DNA of 64,000 nt, taken from positions 80,628-144,627 of the forward strand of contig DYEV01000032.1 of the NCBI GenBank assembly GCA_020725545.1. Direction: 5' to 3'. The position numbers and the translations under genes are program-made. The notes beneath the pieces were generated by a model. That model was not told the origin of the DNA, did no database searches, and was given only the letters and a program-made list of their open reading frames with translations. The DNA comes from Desulfobacca sp. (lineage in GTDB: Bacteria; Desulfobacterota; Desulfobaccia; Desulfobaccales; Desulfobaccaceae). Shown piece after piece: positions 42,121 through 50,896 of this stretch (position 1 is the stretch's first letter; each line of letters opens with the position of its first letter).

Positions 42121-42148
42121 GGGGGCGACTTTAACGGCTCTGCCGCAC

Positions 42149-42751
42149 TCAGGTGGAGGATTGGGAGAAATAGATCCGACTATCCAGCAAAACGGGGATT
42201 CCTCGAGCTACGCAGAGGCCGGCCACAAAGGCGATGACGATCTGGTTCAGCCAGAGGAGTATCGGCACGTTATCGGGAGACCACAGGGCCAAGGCATAAG
42301 TTAAGGTTAGTTGGCAAAAAATCCAGGCCTTGGCAAAGCCGTAGAGGGCCCGCATAAACCGGGAGGCCACCAGAAAGCGGCCCAGCTTGGAATGCATCAT
42401 GCCAAAGACCGATTGGCCTTGCCGCAGGGCCACGCCCCGCAGGCCGTCCACCAGGAAAGAACGGCTGAGGAAGAGGATGGGCACCCATAACGGCACCAAA
42501 TGTATGGATAAAAAGACCACCCAGAGGATATTTTCCACAGCCCGGTCCAAAGCGACGTCCAAAACTGCGCCTAAATCGCTGACTTCCTGACGCCGCCGAG
42601 CCACGTAGCCGTCGAACCAGTCCAGAAGAAAGAGAATGATGAGGAGAAAAAAACCGCCGAGGCGCCAGACCAGACTGTCTGAAAATAAAAACCCCAAGTA
42701 AATGAGAAGTAAAGGTAATCTGCTGAGAGTAATAATGTTGGCCAAAGACAT
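42149..42751 (-). CDS. CDP-alcohol phosphatidyltransferase
   Basis: 200 residues with about six membrane helices. The family motif D-G-x2-A-R-x8-G-x3-D-x3-D is visible from residue 48: DGYVARRRQEVSDLGAVLDVALD. N-terminal LANIITLSRLPLLLIYLGF resembles the start of PgsA. It condenses CDP-diacylglycerol with an alcohol (glycerol-3-P, inositol-P or similar). The pairing with the HAD phosphatase suggests phosphatidylglycerol synthesis. Confidence 0.88.
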   Translation of the reverse strand: MSLANIITLSRLPLLLIYLGFLFSDSLVWRLGGFFLLIILFLLDWFDGYVARRRQEVSDLGAVLDVALDRAVENILWVVFLSIHLVPLWVPILFLSRSFLVDGLRGVALRQGQSVFGMMHSKLGRFLVASRFMRALYGFAKAWIFCQLTLTYALALWSPDNVPILLWLNQIVIAFVAGLCVARGIPVLLDSRIYFSQSST

Positions 42752-42862
42752 GGAAGCAGCAACCTGACTGGTGGATTCGTCCTTACCTTACCAGATTCTG
42801 TCAGGGGAAACAACGACATTTAGGTTCGGAGAAGAAAACCGGCGCTCCCGCTCTGGCCAGAC

Positions 42863-42891
42863 TTGCACTAGCCCCCCGTCAATGGTAAACT
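42863..42891 (+). promoter_or_regulatory. Candidate promoter of the histidine kinase block
   Basis: TTGCAC (42863-42868) and TAAACT (42886-42891) are 17 bases apart, about 34 bases before ATG 42925. The downstream gene lacks a clear Shine-Dalgarno sequence, so a very short leader is possible. Confidence 0.4.
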
Positions 42892-42924
42892 ATAAAATCT
42901 AATCCATTTTTTACGGTTATTTCG

Positions 42925-44769
42925 ATGAATAATTTTTTCCATCGCCTCAGCCAACTGCATACGAAAACCGTGGTAGTGACCATCCTCCTGGTGACCTTTT
43001 TGCTCAGCGTGGGTTTATTCTCTCTCTGGTTGTGGTCTGGGAAAAAAATCGACAATGTGATCACTGAGCAATTCAATAATCAACAATTGATGCTGGCCCG
43101 CAAGATCGCCGAAAACGTCGAAACCTATGTGGATTTCCTGGAGTTCCTGGCGGTTACCTACACCCATGAATATCTCGTGGAAGCGGTTTTCCCGGAGCAT
43201 CTCGATATGTTTTTTAAGCTGCAATTAGAATACGTCCAGGCCTTCGGCATCCTGGCCATCAAGTACTATGATGTCCACGGGAAAGAGGTTGCCATGTATA
43301 CTTCCGGCAAGACGCCGGTGCAGCCCAATGCCGCGCCGTTGGCGGCCGACTATCTGGCCTGGGCCCAGGAGAAGGCCAATAGACACGCCGTCTTACTGCA
43401 ACAGATCTTTTCCCTGGGCTATAATGATGGCTCCGAACGCCGGGTGATGGGGGTGTTGGCCCCCGTGTACCAAGATGGCAGCACGCCGCAAACTCCGACC
43501 GGCGGCACGTTCAGTGGAGTCCTGCAGATTATCGTTGATCCCTACTTTATCGCCGGTATGGCGACCAAAGAGGTCCGTTCCGGACAAACCGGCTATGCCT
43601 GGATTATTGATTACCACGGGATTTTCCTGGCCCATTACGAAGATAGTTTTATCGGCCGGGACCATATCGCGGTCCGCCGGCAGCGTAATCCGAATATATC
43701 CTTCGAGAGGATTGATGAGATCGTCAATCAACGCTTGCTGAAGGGGCACGAAGGTGTTGATTATTATTTATCCGGTTGGCATCGGGACAAGATCGGCCAG
43801 ATCAAAAAATTGCTGGCTTATACCCCCATCACCTTCCAACGCAGTCAAAAACGAGGCATTGTCCAGGTAGAGAATCCGGGGCAGAATATCTGGGGCGTCG
43901 GCGTGGCCGCGCCTGTGGATGAGGTAGCCGGCTTGGTGGAAAGGCTCCAGTGGGATCAGGGTCTCATTATCGGCTCATTCCTGCTCTTCCTGATGGGGAT
44001 CAGTTGTCTGTTGATCGGCGCGGCGTATAGCTGGAATCGGGTTTTGAGCCATGAGGTGACTGAGAAGGCTGAGGAATTACGCCGCAGCCATGAACGCCTG
44101 CTGCGCTCGGAGCGCTTTGCCGCGGTAGGGGAAGCGGCCGCCTATGTCAGCCATGAAATCAAAAATCCCCTCATGGTCATCGGCGGCTTTGCCCAGCAAT
44201 TAAAAAGAAATCCGGAGTTGCCGCCCAGCGCCGTTACCAAGCTGCAGTTAATCAGCGAAGAGGTCAAACGGTTAGAGAATTTTTTGGGGGAGTTGCGGGA
44301 TTTTACCCGACCGGCGCCGCCGGCCAAAAAAGAGGCCGATCTGAACGATCTGGTCAGACAGGTTACCACCATGATGCAGGATGCCGCCAAGGATATGGGC
44401 ATTCACATGGTCACCCGACTGGCCGACAACCTACCCAGGGTGCCTTTTGATATGAACCAGATGAAGCAGGTGCTCATTAATCTCATTAAGAATGCCATGG
44501 AAGCCATGGACGATGGGGGCACTATCACGGTGACCACCAAGGACTTGGGAGACCAGGTAGCCATCTCCGTCCATGATACTGGCAAAGGTATTCCACCGGA
44601 GGTTTTGCCCAATATTTTCAATCCGTTCTTTACCACCAAGAAGACGGGCACCGGTTTGGGGTTGGCGGTCATCAACAAAATCATCGAGGATCATCATGGC
44701 AGCATTACGGTAACCAGCTCCAAAGAACAAGGGACGACGTTTACCGTAGCGTTGCCGTATCGGCAATAA
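42925..44769 (+). CDS. Membrane sensor histidine kinase with periplasmic sensing domain
   Basis: 614 residues. Helix 1 at 14-37, a periplasmic Cache-like sensing domain at about 40-345 (GFILAHYEDSFIG-like phrase DYHGIFLAHYEDSFIG), helix 2 at about 350-372, and a short linker. The dimerisation box has His410 in VSHEIKNPLMVIGGF. ATP-binding boxes are INLIKNAMEAM (N), DTGKGI (G1) and TGTGLGLAV (G2). It is followed 10 bases later by a second kinase. It lacks HAMP and PAS by eye. The signal is unknown. Confidence 0.92.
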   Translation: MNNFFHRLSQLHTKTVVVTILLVTFLLSVGLFSLWLWSGKKIDNVITEQFNNQQLMLARKIAENVETYVDFLEFLAVTYTHEYLVEAVFPEHLDMFFKLQLEYVQAFGILAIKYYDVHGKEVAMYTSGKTPVQPNAAPLAADYLAWAQEKANRHAVLLQQIFSLGYNDGSERRVMGVLAPVYQDGSTPQTPTGGTFSGVLQIIVDPYFIAGMATKEVRSGQTGYAWIIDYHGIFLAHYEDSFIGRDHIAVRRQRNPNISFERIDEIVNQRLLKGHEGVDYYLSGWHRDKIGQIKKLLAYTPITFQRSQKRGIVQVENPGQNIWGVGVAAPVDEVAGLVERLQWDQGLIIGSFLLFLMGISCLLIGAAYSWNRVLSHEVTEKAEELRRSHERLLRSERFAAVGEAAAYVSHEIKNPLMVIGGFAQQLKRNPELPPSAVTKLQLISEEVKRLENFLGELRDFTRPAPPAKKEADLNDLVRQVTTMMQDAAKDMGIHMVTRLADNLPRVPFDMNQMKQVLINLIKNAMEAMDDGGTITVTTKDLGDQVAISVHDTGKGIPPEVLPNIFNPFFTTKKTGTGLGLAVINKIIEDHHGSITVTSSKEQGTTFTVALPYRQ

Positions 44770-44779
44770 TCTGCCTACC

Positions 44780-47059
44780 ATGCTGATTTCCACTCCTGAG
44801 CAAACCCTCAGCCAGGCACCCTCCAGCGAAAGCCAGCGCCGCCGTCGGGAAAAAATCCTGATCGGGATCATCATTCTCTTGGTGGTCTCCATCACCCTGG
44901 TAGAAGTTCGCCTGGTCCGGCAGCGGGGAGAATCCATCACCGACAGCTTATTAGCTTTCGGACTGGTCAACCTCAACACCATTCTCCTGCTGTTTCTGAC
45001 CTTTCTGATCTTTCGCAATGTGGTGAAATTGATCCTGGAGCGGCGCCAGAAGATCTTCGGCTCGCGCTTGCGCATCCGGTTGGTCCTCACCTTTGTCTTT
45101 CTGTCGCTGCTGCCGACGTTGCTCATGTCGTTTGTGGCCTTTGAGTTTATTTCCGGCCGAACAGAGTATCAACTCAACGCCCAGGTAGAGAAATCCCTAA
45201 ACAATGCCGTGGTCTTGGTGCAATCGTATTTTCGGGGTATCGAACGCAAGGTGGTGGTCTGCGGCCAGCTGTTGAGCCGTTTGGTGCAGGAACAGAATCT
45301 GCTGGGCCAGGGCGGCCCAGCCTTGGATGAATTTTTGAAACAGAAACAACAGGCCTATGCCCTGGAAAATTTAGAGATATTCTCTCCCGAGGGCCAACGC
45401 TTGGCCAGCGCCGTCAGCGGCGGCCCTGCCATTGCCAACACCGATGGGGTGATGTTCAGCCACTTGCGCCAGTTGCCGGCCGGAGCCGTGGCTCGGCAGC
45501 CGGAGGCAGACGGTGAGATCCTGCGGGGGATCTTTCCCATTCCCTGGCCGGAGCTGTCCCCCACGCCCACGGCTTTCCTGGTGGTGAGCCAATTAATCCC
45601 CAAGCCGGTGCTGCAGCAGGTCGCGGATGTGCGGGCCGGCGTCACCGAACTGCGGCGTCTGCAGTATATTTTGCGGCCGGTGCGGGTCAGCCGTTATGTG
45701 GCCCTGGGGGCGGTGACCCTGTTGGTGCTCATGTCCGCCGTCTGGCTGGGGATGTATATGGCCCGGGAGATCACCACACCCATCCGCCAGCTGGCGGAGG
45801 GCACCCTCAAGGTGGCGGACGGCGATTATTCCATCCACATAGATCAGGAAGGCCGGGATGAGATCGGCTTTTTGGTGCAGTCGTTCAACAAAATGACCCA
45901 GGATTTGCAGCTCAGCCGGCGCCAACTAGACGCGGTCAATCAACAATTGTCCCAGAAGAACAAGGAGTTGGAAGCCCGCCGCCGGGATATGGAGATCATT
46001 CTGCGCAACGTCGCCGCCGGCGTCATTTCGGTGGATGCCCGGGACAACATCACGACCATCAACCATTCCGCGGAGATGATTTTTGGGGTAGAGGCCGCTG
46101 AGGTCCTGGGAAAAAACATCCGGCAGCTCTTTTCTGAACAGGATGCCCCGAAGCTAGTGGAAATCATGGCCGCCAGCCGCCAAACCAGCAAGGGGGTGTT
46201 GGAAAAACCGCTCCATGTGCAGCGCGCTACCGCCACCCTGACCCTTCTGGTCAAGCCCAGCGTCCTGAAGGATGAGCAGGGCCGCTATGTGGGGATGGTA
46301 TTGGTCTTTGAGGACATGACCGAGCTCTATCGGGCCCAACAGGCGGCGGCCTGGCGGGAGGTGGCCCGCCGCATCGCCCATGAAGTGAAGAATCCTCTGA
46401 CCCCCATCCAATTGTCGGCCCAACGGTTGTGGCGGCGGTATGGCGAGAAGCTGGGGGAGGACAGTCAAGTTTTGCGGGAATGCACCCAGATGATCGTGAC
46501 CCAGGTGGAAGACCTGAAAAATCTGGTGAACGAGTTCTCCCGTTTTGCCCGTTTGCCCCACCTCAACCTGACCCAACAGGATGTCAATGCCCTCATTCGG
46601 GAAACCCTGGTGCTTTATCAGGAGAGCGAACCTCAGGTTACCTTTACCCTGGACTTGGCAGCCGCGCTGCCGCCAATTACCTTGGATCGGGACCAGGTGA
46701 AACGGGTGCTGGTAAATCTTTTGGATAATGCCATTGCCGCCAGCAACCATCGGGGCGAGGTGGCCATCAGCACAACCCTGGCTGACGAAGGCCGCTGGAT
46801 AACCATTACGGTGGCCGATACCGGTCAGGGTATCCCGGCTCGGGACCAGGAGCGGATCTTCGAGCCGTATTTTTCCACTAAACGGGGGGGCACCGGCCTG
46901 GGCCTGGCCATTGCCCGGGCGGTTATTGAGGAGCATCAGGGGCGCATCTGGGTGGAGGATAACCAGCCGCAGGGGAGCCGCTTTCTCATTGCCCTGCCCC
47001 TGGACCGGCAGGATCAAGATGCCTTGGCGAACGGCAGCGGCAAGACGGGGGCGAGCTGA
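44780..47059 (+). CDS. NtrY-like sensor histidine kinase
   Basis: 759 residues, the length and order of NtrY. N-terminal helices at about 25-45, 56-76 and 92-115 precede a periplasmic part (120-300) and a further helix at about 308-328. HAMP follows (ITTPIRQLAEGTLKVADGDY, in part), PAS at about 400-510 (GVISVDARDNITTINHSAE), and the H-box with His534 in RRIAHEVKNPLTPIQLSA, the NtrY form. ATP boxes are LLDNAIAAS, DTGQGIP and GTGLGLAIA. The partner is probably the sigma-54 activator at 47394. Confidence 0.92.
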   Translation: MLISTPEQTLSQAPSSESQRRRREKILIGIIILLVVSITLVEVRLVRQRGESITDSLLAFGLVNLNTILLLFLTFLIFRNVVKLILERRQKIFGSRLRIRLVLTFVFLSLLPTLLMSFVAFEFISGRTEYQLNAQVEKSLNNAVVLVQSYFRGIERKVVVCGQLLSRLVQEQNLLGQGGPALDEFLKQKQQAYALENLEIFSPEGQRLASAVSGGPAIANTDGVMFSHLRQLPAGAVARQPEADGEILRGIFPIPWPELSPTPTAFLVVSQLIPKPVLQQVADVRAGVTELRRLQYILRPVRVSRYVALGAVTLLVLMSAVWLGMYMAREITTPIRQLAEGTLKVADGDYSIHIDQEGRDEIGFLVQSFNKMTQDLQLSRRQLDAVNQQLSQKNKELEARRRDMEIILRNVAAGVISVDARDNITTINHSAEMIFGVEAAEVLGKNIRQLFSEQDAPKLVEIMAASRQTSKGVLEKPLHVQRATATLTLLVKPSVLKDEQGRYVGMVLVFEDMTELYRAQQAAAWREVARRIAHEVKNPLTPIQLSAQRLWRRYGEKLGEDSQVLRECTQMIVTQVEDLKNLVNEFSRFARLPHLNLTQQDVNALIRETLVLYQESEPQVTFTLDLAAALPPITLDRDQVKRVLVNLLDNAIAASNHRGEVAISTTLADEGRWITITVADTGQGIPARDQERIFEPYFSTKRGGTGLGLAIARAVIEEHQGRIWVEDNQPQGSRFLIALPLDRQDQDALANGSGKTGAS

Positions 47060-47141
47060 GGATAATGTTGCCCGCGCTGCTCGCCAGCCAGACGCCCCAT
47101 ATCCCCGGGTTTGGGTTTTTTGCCGGCAACCAGCCAGGCAT

Positions 47142-47201
47142 GTTTCAAGGGAACCATCGAAATTATAAAAAGAAGTCGTAGTGCAGGGGTTCTCTTGAAA
47201 C
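47142..47201. repeat. Interrupted 14-base inverted repeat GTTTCAAG(G/A)GAACC
   Basis: GTTTCAAGGGAACC at 47142-47155 and its inverted partner at 47188-47201 (13 of 14 matching) enclose 32 AT-rich bases. It could be a tiny MITE end pair or a regulator site. Confidence 0.55.
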
Positions 47202-47240
47202 AAACCATAAAAAATCACTGCTGCCATCAAAGCCTTGGTT

Positions 47241-47265
47241 GGGTGAGCACGGCGGCCCGCCCCAC
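47241..47265. repeat. GC palindrome repeat, copy 3 (diverged)
   Basis: GGGTGAGCACGGCGGCCCGCCCCAC resembles GGGGCGGGCACGGAGGCCCGCCCC of 4789-4812 with a few mismatches in the left arm. Confidence 0.5.
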
Positions 47266-47393
47266 TCAAAGAGGACTTTACTAAAAGGGACCCGAACCGT
47301 AAACCAGCGGGCCATATTGCCAAGGGGCACCAGTAATCCAGCCAATTCAGAACGTTGGCGGCCCGGAACCTAGAAGCCAGAAACCGTAAGACC

Positions 47394-48794
47394 ATGGCCA
47401 GAACCATTCTCATTGTTGATGACGAACCTGCCATCGTGCAGACCCTCTCCGGCATTTTGCAGGATGAGGGGTTTGACGTCCTGACGGCCGCAGACGGCGA
47501 AACGGCCCTCCGGCTTGTGGAGGAGGAGGGGCCGGATCTGGTCTTTTTAGATATCGCCCTCCCGGGTCTGGATGGACTGGAGGTGTTGCAGCAGCTCAAG
47601 GAACAGCTGCCGCTGCTGCCGGTCATTATGGTTTCGGCCTATGGCAATGTGGAAAACGCCGTTAAGGCCACCCGTCTGGGTGCTTATGACTTCATCGAGA
47701 AGCCGCCGCATGCCGATAAGATCATCCTAACGGTGCGCAACGCCCTGGAACTCAGCCGTCTGACCGAAGAAAACCTGCAATTGCGGCGGCGCACCGGTCC
47801 TCCGGAAGAGATTATTGGCCAGTCTCCGGTTATGCAGCAGCTGCGGGAACAGGTGCGCATCGTCGCGCCCACCAACGCCTGGGTGCTGATTACCGGGGAA
47901 AATGGCACCGGCAAGGAATTGGTGGCCCGGGCCATCCACCGCTTCAGCAAACGGTCTCATAAACCCTTCGTGGAGGTGAATTGCGCCGCCATTCCCGAGG
48001 AGCTCATTGAGAGCGAATTGTTCGGCCATGAAAAAGGGGCCTTTACGGGCGCCACCAGTAAACGCCGGGGCAAGTTCGACCAAGCCCATGAAGGGACGCT
48101 CTTTTTGGACGAAATTGCCGATATGAGTCTCAAGACCCAGGCCAAGGTCTTGCGCATCCTGCAGGAGCAGCGCTTTGAAAGGGTGGGCGGTAGCCGTCCC
48201 ATTCAGGTGGATGTCCGGGTGGTGGCGGCGACCAACAAAAATCTGGAAGAGCTCATTGCTCGGGGCCAATTTCGGGAAGACCTGTACTATCGCATCAATG
48301 TCATTCCCATCCAGGTGCCGCCCCTGCGGGAGCGGCCGGAGGACATCCCGCTGTTGATTGAATATTTTTTGCAAGAATTTGCCCGGGAGAACAACTGCCC
48401 GGCCAAGATCATGACGCCGGAGGCTGTGGCGGTGCTGCGGCGCCAGCCCTGGCCCGGCAACGTCCGGGAATTAAAGAATTTTGTGCAGCGTCTGGCCATC
48501 CTGACGCCAGGGCGGGTGATTGACCTGACCCACCTGCCCGACATCGGCGGCGCAGAGCAGTCTGCCGGTGATGTGGACCAGTCTTTTTTCCAGATCACTT
48601 CCCTGAAAGAGGCCCGCAGTCAATTCGAACGAGAATTCTTGCGCCGCAAATTAGCGGAATATCAGGGAAACGTCAGTCTGACGGCCGAGGCCATCGGCTT
48701 GGAGCGGTCCCATCTTTATAAAAAGATGCGTACCTATGGCCTGGACGCCGGCCGAGAAGCTGAAGACAATGGCGCCGGAAAGAACGGTCAGTGA
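47394..48794 (+). CDS. Sigma-54-dependent response regulator, NtrX/NtrC-like
   Basis: 466 residues from ATG 47394. The receiver has phospho-acceptor Asp53 in VFLDIALPG and Lys in DFIEKPPH. AAA+ domain: Walker A GENGTGKELVARAIH, the sigma-54 contact loop GAFTGA, Walker B GTLFLDEIADM and arginine-rich RVGGSRPIQVDVRVVAATN in part. The C-terminal Fis-type HTH is GNVSLTAEAIGLERSHLYKKM, in part. Length and pairing with a NtrY-like kinase suggest NtrX. The next gene begins within its last 26 bases. Confidence 0.93.
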   Translation: MARTILIVDDEPAIVQTLSGILQDEGFDVLTAADGETALRLVEEEGPDLVFLDIALPGLDGLEVLQQLKEQLPLLPVIMVSAYGNVENAVKATRLGAYDFIEKPPHADKIILTVRNALELSRLTEENLQLRRRTGPPEEIIGQSPVMQQLREQVRIVAPTNAWVLITGENGTGKELVARAIHRFSKRSHKPFVEVNCAAIPEELIESELFGHEKGAFTGATSKRRGKFDQAHEGTLFLDEIADMSLKTQAKVLRILQEQRFERVGGSRPIQVDVRVVAATNKNLEELIARGQFREDLYYRINVIPIQVPPLRERPEDIPLLIEYFLQEFARENNCPAKIMTPEAVAVLRRQPWPGNVRELKNFVQRLAILTPGRVIDLTHLPDIGGAEQSAGDVDQSFFQITSLKEARSQFEREFLRRKLAEYQGNVSLTAEAIGLERSHLYKKMRTYGLDAGREAEDNGAGKNGQ

Positions 48795-49536
48795 AGTCCG
48801 ACCAGAGATTATCTTGGTGGGGGTGGTGCACGGCGACCCGCAGGGGTATGCCAAAGCCCTGGCTCTCCTGGAACGGTGCCAGCCCCAGGTGGTCAGCGTC
48901 GAGATCAGCGACTATTCCTGGCAGTATCGGCGGCGCCAAATGGGCCGTTGGCAGCAGCAGTTCCAGGCCGGGCTGGCCGCCTTGGCAGTGGCGCCCCGTC
49001 AGCACCTGGCCCTGCAGCGCCTGGCAGCCCAGATTGCTCTGCCTTTTGAAGTGCGGGCGGCCAAGGCCTTTGGACGACGATACGGCCGGCCATGGCAGGC
49101 GGTGGATATTGCGGCTGTAGCCCGGGAGCATTTACCCCTCTATAGCCGGGAACTTTTGCAGCCGGCCAATCTGCGGCAGCTGCTGACGATGCCGAATGGG
49201 GATTTCCGGGCAGCTATCCGCCAGGAATATGAGCGAGCCCAGCGACTGATAAATGCTCAGCCCCCCTGCTGGCCGCTCCGGCCGCAGGAGGTGAACCCCC
49301 AGGCGACCATGCGGGAGAAGGTCTTGGCCGGCCGGGTGGCCCGCCTGGCCCGGCGCTGGCTGAGAGTAGTGCATCTGGGCGGTTGGGAACATCTGGTCTA
49401 TACCGGCCAGTACTTGACCATGGCCGATTTTCTGGCCCCGCGGCAGCCCCGGCGACTGGTCCTGGCAGATGGGTACGTCCCCCGGCTGGCGAACAACATA
49501 AGGAATAGGAATGAGCGAAATTCTGGTTGTGGATGA
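48769..49536 (+). CDS. Unknown protein, TraB/ChaN-like N-terminus, overlapping two sigma-54 regulator genes
   Basis: 255 residues from ATG 48769, overlapping 26 bases with the upstream regulator and 26 with the next. Residues 14-50 (IILVGVVHGDPQGYAKAL, then CQPQVVSVEISDYS) resemble the start of TraB/PrgY/ChaN-fold proteins ('GxxH...P..V..E'). The rest is Arg/Gln/Ala-rich and helical (RLAARRWLRVVHLGGWEHLVYTG). No signal peptide. It has no clear catalytic motif beyond His-Gly-Asp and Glu. The double overlap implies coupled translation with the regulators; function unknown. Confidence 0.6.
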   Translation: MAPERTVSEVRPEIILVGVVHGDPQGYAKALALLERCQPQVVSVEISDYSWQYRRRQMGRWQQQFQAGLAALAVAPRQHLALQRLAAQIALPFEVRAAKAFGRRYGRPWQAVDIAAVAREHLPLYSRELLQPANLRQLLTMPNGDFRAAIRQEYERAQRLINAQPPCWPLRPQEVNPQATMREKVLAGRVARLARRWLRVVHLGGWEHLVYTGQYLTMADFLAPRQPRRLVLADGYVPRLANNIRNRNERNSGCG

Positions 49537-50893
49537 TGATGCCAACACCCGGGAGGCGTTGGCCGTCAGCTTGAGAAAAACCGGCCACCAGGTCTACCTG
49601 GCGGCCACGGGCACCGAGGCCCTGGAGCTGGTCCGCCAACACCCGGCGGCACTGGCCATTATCGACTTGAAGCTGCCGGACATGGAGGGAACCGATCTCT
49701 TTGAAGCGCTGCGCATCATCAGCCCGTATACCATTGCCATCATGATTTCAGCCCGGGCCACCGTGGATGAGGCCATCTCTGCACTCAAATTAGGGATTTA
49801 CGACTTTATCACCAAGGACTTCCGCCTCCAGGAACTGCGCAAGGTGGTGAATAAGGCCTTGGAAACCCAGCAACTTTTGCAGGAAAATCAACGGCTGCGC
49901 CAGGCCTTAGAGGAACGCTTGGCCGGCGGGCGCATTCTCGGGCGCAGTCCGGCCTTCTTGAAGGTAATCCATCAGGTTCTGCAGATCGCTCCGGTCCGCA
50001 GCACGGTCCTCATCACCGGCGAGAGCGGCGTGGGCAAGGAACTCATTGCCGAAGCCATCCACAATGGCAGCCCCCGACGGGAAAAGCCTTTGGTCAAGGT
50101 CAACTGCGGGGCCTTGCCCGAGGGCCTGATCGAATCGGAACTCTTCGGCCATGAAAAAGGTGCCTTCACCGGCGCCCATCAACAACGCAAAGGCCGCTTT
50201 GAACTGGCCGACACCGGCACGATCTTCTTAGATGAAGTCTCGGAGATGCCCCTGAACACCCAGGTGAAACTCCTGCGGGTGCTCCAGGAAGGGGAGTTTG
50301 AGCGGGTGGGTGGCAGCAAGACCCTGAAGGTGGATGTGCGGGTGGTGGCCGCCACCAACCAGAACCTGGAGGAGATGGTGGCGGCCGGCAGGTTCCGCAA
50401 GGATCTGTTTTATCGCCTCAATGTTATCCACTTGGAGATCCCACCGCTGCGGGCTCGCCGTGAGGATATCCCGCTTTTGGCCCAATATTTTCTGGACAAA
50501 TTCTGCCTGGAAAATAATCGGCCCCCTATGGGATTCACCCCAGAGGCCATGCAGGCCCTGAAGCAATACCTCTGGCCGGGCAATGTGCGCGAGCTGGAAA
50601 ATGTGGTGGAGCGGGCCGTGGCCTTATGCAGCGGTTCATCCGTGGGCTTGGACGATCTGCCCGAGGAACTGCGCCAGCATTCCAAGGTCGAGGACAACAT
50701 CGTTATCCCGGTGGGGGCCTCTTTAGAAGAGATTGAACGGTTGGCCATCCGCCAGACCTTAAGGAAGACCGGGGGTGATAAAGAAGTGACGGCCCGTATC
50801 CTGGGCATTGGTCTGGCTACCCTGTATCGCCGTCTCAAAGAGATGGAAGGAAAAGATCCCGTTTCCCCCCAGGCCGCAGGCAAAGAGGAGTAA
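49511..50893 (+). CDS. Sigma-54-dependent response regulator (NtrC/AtoC-type)
   Basis: 460 residues. Receiver Asp52 lies in AIIDLKLPDMEG and Lys in DFITKDFR. AAA+ motifs: GESGVGKELIAEAIH, GAFTGA, GTIFLDEVSEMPL and LWPGNVRELENVVERAV. A Fis-type HTH ends it (GGDKEVTARILGIGLATLYRRL, in part). It belongs to the same family as the 47394 product but is a distinct regulator. It is followed by agmatinase after 3 bases, so it is likely co-transcribed with the polyamine genes. The kinase at 42925 is a possible partner. Confidence 0.93.
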   Translation: MSEILVVDDDANTREALAVSLRKTGHQVYLAATGTEALELVRQHPAALAIIDLKLPDMEGTDLFEALRIISPYTIAIMISARATVDEAISALKLGIYDFITKDFRLQELRKVVNKALETQQLLQENQRLRQALEERLAGGRILGRSPAFLKVIHQVLQIAPVRSTVLITGESGVGKELIAEAIHNGSPRREKPLVKVNCGALPEGLIESELFGHEKGAFTGAHQQRKGRFELADTGTIFLDEVSEMPLNTQVKLLRVLQEGEFERVGGSKTLKVDVRVVAATNQNLEEMVAAGRFRKDLFYRLNVIHLEIPPLRARREDIPLLAQYFLDKFCLENNRPPMGFTPEAMQALKQYLWPGNVRELENVVERAVALCSGSSVGLDDLPEELRQHSKVEDNIVIPVGASLEEIERLAIRQTLRKTGGDKEVTARILGIGLATLYRRLKEMEGKDPVSPQAAGKEE

Positions 50894-50896
50894 GGT

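Larger units (their letters stand above)
47060..47393. other. Spacer inside the kinase-regulator block, with inverted repeats
   Basis: This 334-base spacer separates ntrY-like and ntrX-like genes that are usually adjacent. It holds two repeat elements (listed separately) and no gene. A minus-strand frame (47163-47345) runs through the palindrome and is not accepted. Confidence 0.45.

Noticed and set aside
46154..47626. 490-codon minus-strand ORF
   Set aside because: Antisense to the NtrY-like kinase and the start of the sigma-54 regulator; no protein-like motifs.
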